The translations under genes and the position numbers were made by a program. A stretch of DNA of 15,040 nucleotides from an uncultured Lachnospiraceae bacterium. GTDB lineage: Bacteria > Bacillota > Clostridia > Lachnospirales > Lachnospiraceae. The notes beneath the pieces are model-generated. The model did not search any database. It worked only from the letters and a program-made list of their open reading frames with translations, and was not told the DNA's origin. Shown here piece after piece: positions 14,101-15,040 of the stretch. The stretch is from the NCBI GenBank assembly GCA_947382415.1, contig CANCYO010000065.1, forward strand, positions 1 through 15,040, read 5' to 3'. The stretch's first letter is position 1. Each line of letters starts with the position of its first letter.

Positions 14101-15040
14101 GAAAGCGGCGGCATTGTAGTGGGCCACGGTTTCGACTTCACCGTCGTCCAATAAAAAGGCGGCTTTCATCAGCGCCTCTCCGTATCCGGTGGAGCAGGAA
14201 CGGACGATCTTCACATCCGCGGGAAGCTGTTCATGGATTTCCTTCAGGGAGCGGATGGCGGTGTTTAAGGGGCTGCCGTCGTTGCCCGCGTAGAAGGAAT
14301 AGAGGAGCTGTCCGTCCTCGCCCACCAGAGCGATCTTGGTGGTGGTGGAACCGGCGTCGATACCCAGAAAGGCCTTGCCTCTATAGGAGGCAAGGTCTCC
14401 TGCGGCCACATGATGGGCCCCGTGGCGCGCCTGAAATGCCTCATAGGCGGCTTCGTTTTCAAACAGGGGCTCCATGCGTTCCACCTCAAATTCCATCCTG
14501 ATCTCTGAGGAGAGCTTGCCCACCATCTCTTCCATGGTATAGCAGACTTCTTCTTTTGCATTCAGCGCGGAGCCGATGGCTGCAAAGAGATGGGAGTTAT
14601 CCGTATCGATGATGTGTTCCTCATCCAGATTCAGTGTGCGGATGAACGCAGCCTTGAGTTGATCCAGAAAGTGCAGCGGACCGCCCAGAAACGCCACATG
14701 TCCGCGGATTGGCTTGCCGCAGGCAAGGCCCGAGATAGTTTGGTTTACCACTGCCTGGAAAATGGAGGCGGCAAGGTCTTCCTTGGTGGCGCCCTCATTG
14801 ATCAGGGGCTGGATATCCGTCTTTGCAAACACGCCGCAGCGGGCGGCAATAGTATAGAGGGACTGATAATTTTTGGCATATTCGTTCAAACCCGAGGCAT
14901 CTGTCTGGATCAGGGAGGCCATCTGGTCGATAAAGGAGCCCGTGCCTCCGGCGCAGATACCGTTCATGCGCTGTTCCACATTTCCGCCTTCAAAGTAAAT
15001 GATCTTGGCGTCCTCGCCGCCCAGCTCGATGGCGACGTCG
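11101..15040 (-). CDS. Acyl-CoA dehydratase activase / 2-hydroxyacyl-CoA dehydratase-related fusion protein, N-terminus missing
   Basis: The minus-strand frame is open to the right edge (last full codon at 15037-15039), so about 1312 residues are visible and the start is outside. The order is: a first BadF/HgdC-type ATPase-activase module (IELGGEDAKII, then ICAGGTGSFIDQ); a second one (FLGIDAGSTTTK, DIGGQDMK, EACSSGCGSFIET); a Cys-rich stretch (KCKGCTNSC and NRC); a DUF2229-like region (GIPRVLNMYENYPFW, SECYPAKLAHGH); and a HgdB-like C-terminal region. Both activase modules keep a pair of cysteines at the places that hold the bridging [4Fe-4S] cluster in HgdC: ICAGG with ARCGVF, and EACSSG with TRCTVF. 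In the classical system the activase uses ATP to drive one electron into a 2-hydroxyacyl-CoA dehydratase in amino-acid fermentation. The role of the giant fused forms is not settled. GTG at 14979 is internal, not the start. It ends at the shared terminator. Confidence 0.92.
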   Translation of the reverse strand, partial: DVAIELGGEDAKIIYFEGGNVEQRMNGICAGGTGSFIDQMASLIQTDASGLNEYAKNYQSLYTIAARCGVFAKTDIQPLINEGATKEDLAASIFQAVVNQTISGLACGKPIRGHVAFLGGPLHFLDQLKAAFIRTLNLDEEHIIDTDNSHLFAAIGSALNAKEEVCYTMEEMVGKLSSEIRMEFEVERMEPLFENEAAYEAFQARHGAHHVAAGDLASYRGKAFLGIDAGSTTTKIALVGEDGQLLYSFYAGNDGSPLNTAIRSLKEIHEQLPADVKIVRSCSTGYGEALMKAAFLLDDGEVETVAHYNAAAFFNPEVDCILDIGGQDMKCIKIKNQTVDSVQLNEACSSGCGSFIETFAKSLNYSVEDFAKAALFAEHPIDLGTRCTVFMNSKVKQAQKEGASVADISAGLAYSVIKNALFKVIKVSDASELGHNIVVQGGTFYNDAVLRSFEKIAGCEAIRPDIAGIMGAFGAALIAKDKYEEGYETTMLSYEKLCALQFETSMAKCKGCTNSCRLTVNKFSGGRQYISGNRCERGIGGKKNANNVPNLFEYKLNRIFSYSSLDADKAPRGVVGIPRVLNMYENYPFWHVFFTELGYRVVLSPSSNRKIYELGIESIPSESECYPAKLAHGHVSWLIKQNVKFIFYPALFYERNEFDEANNHYNCPIVTSYSENIKNNVEEIAGGDITFRNPFMSFRDVDTVTEALTREFSEIPKKEIAAACRKAWAELEQARKDMQKKGEETLEYLKETGKRGIVLAGRPYHIDPEINHGIPELITSYDIAVLTEDSVSHLGSPERPLIVSDQWMYHSRLYAAASYVKTVDNLDLIQLNSFGCGLDAVTTDQVNDILSGSDKIYTCLKIDEVNNLGAARIRIRSLLSAIAVREKKNRHRELRSSAIVKVPFTEEMRRDYTILCPQMSPIHFEILQPAFNACGYRFEVLDNDNRHSVDMGLRYVNNDACYPSLLVVGQIMEALLSGKYDLNKTAIIMTQTGGGCRATNYVGFIRRALQKADMPQIPVISLNLAGIETNPGFRLNADLLLRAAMGAQFGDIFMRCVYRMRPYETTPGSVEAVHQKWLKIAQDFVSAKHIKITKFYKLCRQMIREFDAIPLLDIQKPRVGIVGEILVKFSPAGNNHLVELLESEGAEAVVPDLLDFMLYCFYNQIYKAEHLGTSKKAARISSLGIWAIEHLLRGAAADEFKKSRHFTPPTPIREIVEFAKPIVSIGNQTGEGWFLTGEMVELIHDGVPNIVCTQPFGCLPNHVVGKGVIKALRKSYPESNIVAIDYDPGASEVNQLNRIKLMLSTAQKNLKK

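Overview
The window reads as a draft-assembly contig from an anaerobic Firmicute, most likely a gut-type Lachnospiraceae/Clostridia. The reasons are the gene content (a very large fused acyl-CoA dehydratase activase, a heterodimeric ABC exporter, a signal-less Amidase_3 enzyme, DUF6273-like proteins, a short Na/Pi-cotransporter-like protein), strong AGGAGG-type ribosome binding sites about 7 nt from most starts, use of GTG and TTG starts, and moderate GC. This placement is inference; there is no rRNA or other marker gene.

Layout. Bases 1-46 are not genomic: they match the end of the Illumina P7 primer, an 8-nt index and the TruSeq read-2 adapter. Bases 48-2046 hold the tail of one ABC exporter half and a complete second half, translationally coupled. 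Bases 2181-4676 hold a charged coiled-coil protein of unknown function, a stand-alone N-acetylmuramoyl-L-alanine amidase catalytic domain, and a Na/Pi-cotransporter-like membrane protein without the usual C-terminal PhoU-like domain. After a 185-base AT-rich regulatory gap comes a three-gene cassette (4862-10609): two tandem, about 88% identical, membrane-anchored DUF6273-like proteins, then a 1292-residue secreted protein with a vWA domain, a class-3-lipase-like hydrolase, an InlB-type repeat, an acidic Gly/Thr linker and two CBM2-like modules. A small coiled-coil gene (10725-10964) follows. It converges, across a strong bidirectional hairpin terminator, on a minus-strand acyl-CoA dehydratase activase that runs off the right edge.

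How the genes may work together. The ABC pair should form one heterodimeric exporter. The three-gene cassette shares homologous leaders and spacers and probably forms one transcript. Its products are predicted to be at the cell surface or secreted, so a role in binding and hydrolysing an extracellular ester substrate is a reasonable but untested reading. The two DUF6273-like copies differ mainly in one 24-residue stretch between two conserved motifs, which suggests divergence of a binding surface. The cassette is the best candidate here for an undescribed system. No tRNA, rRNA, CRISPR array, transposase, integrase or reverse transcriptase was seen.
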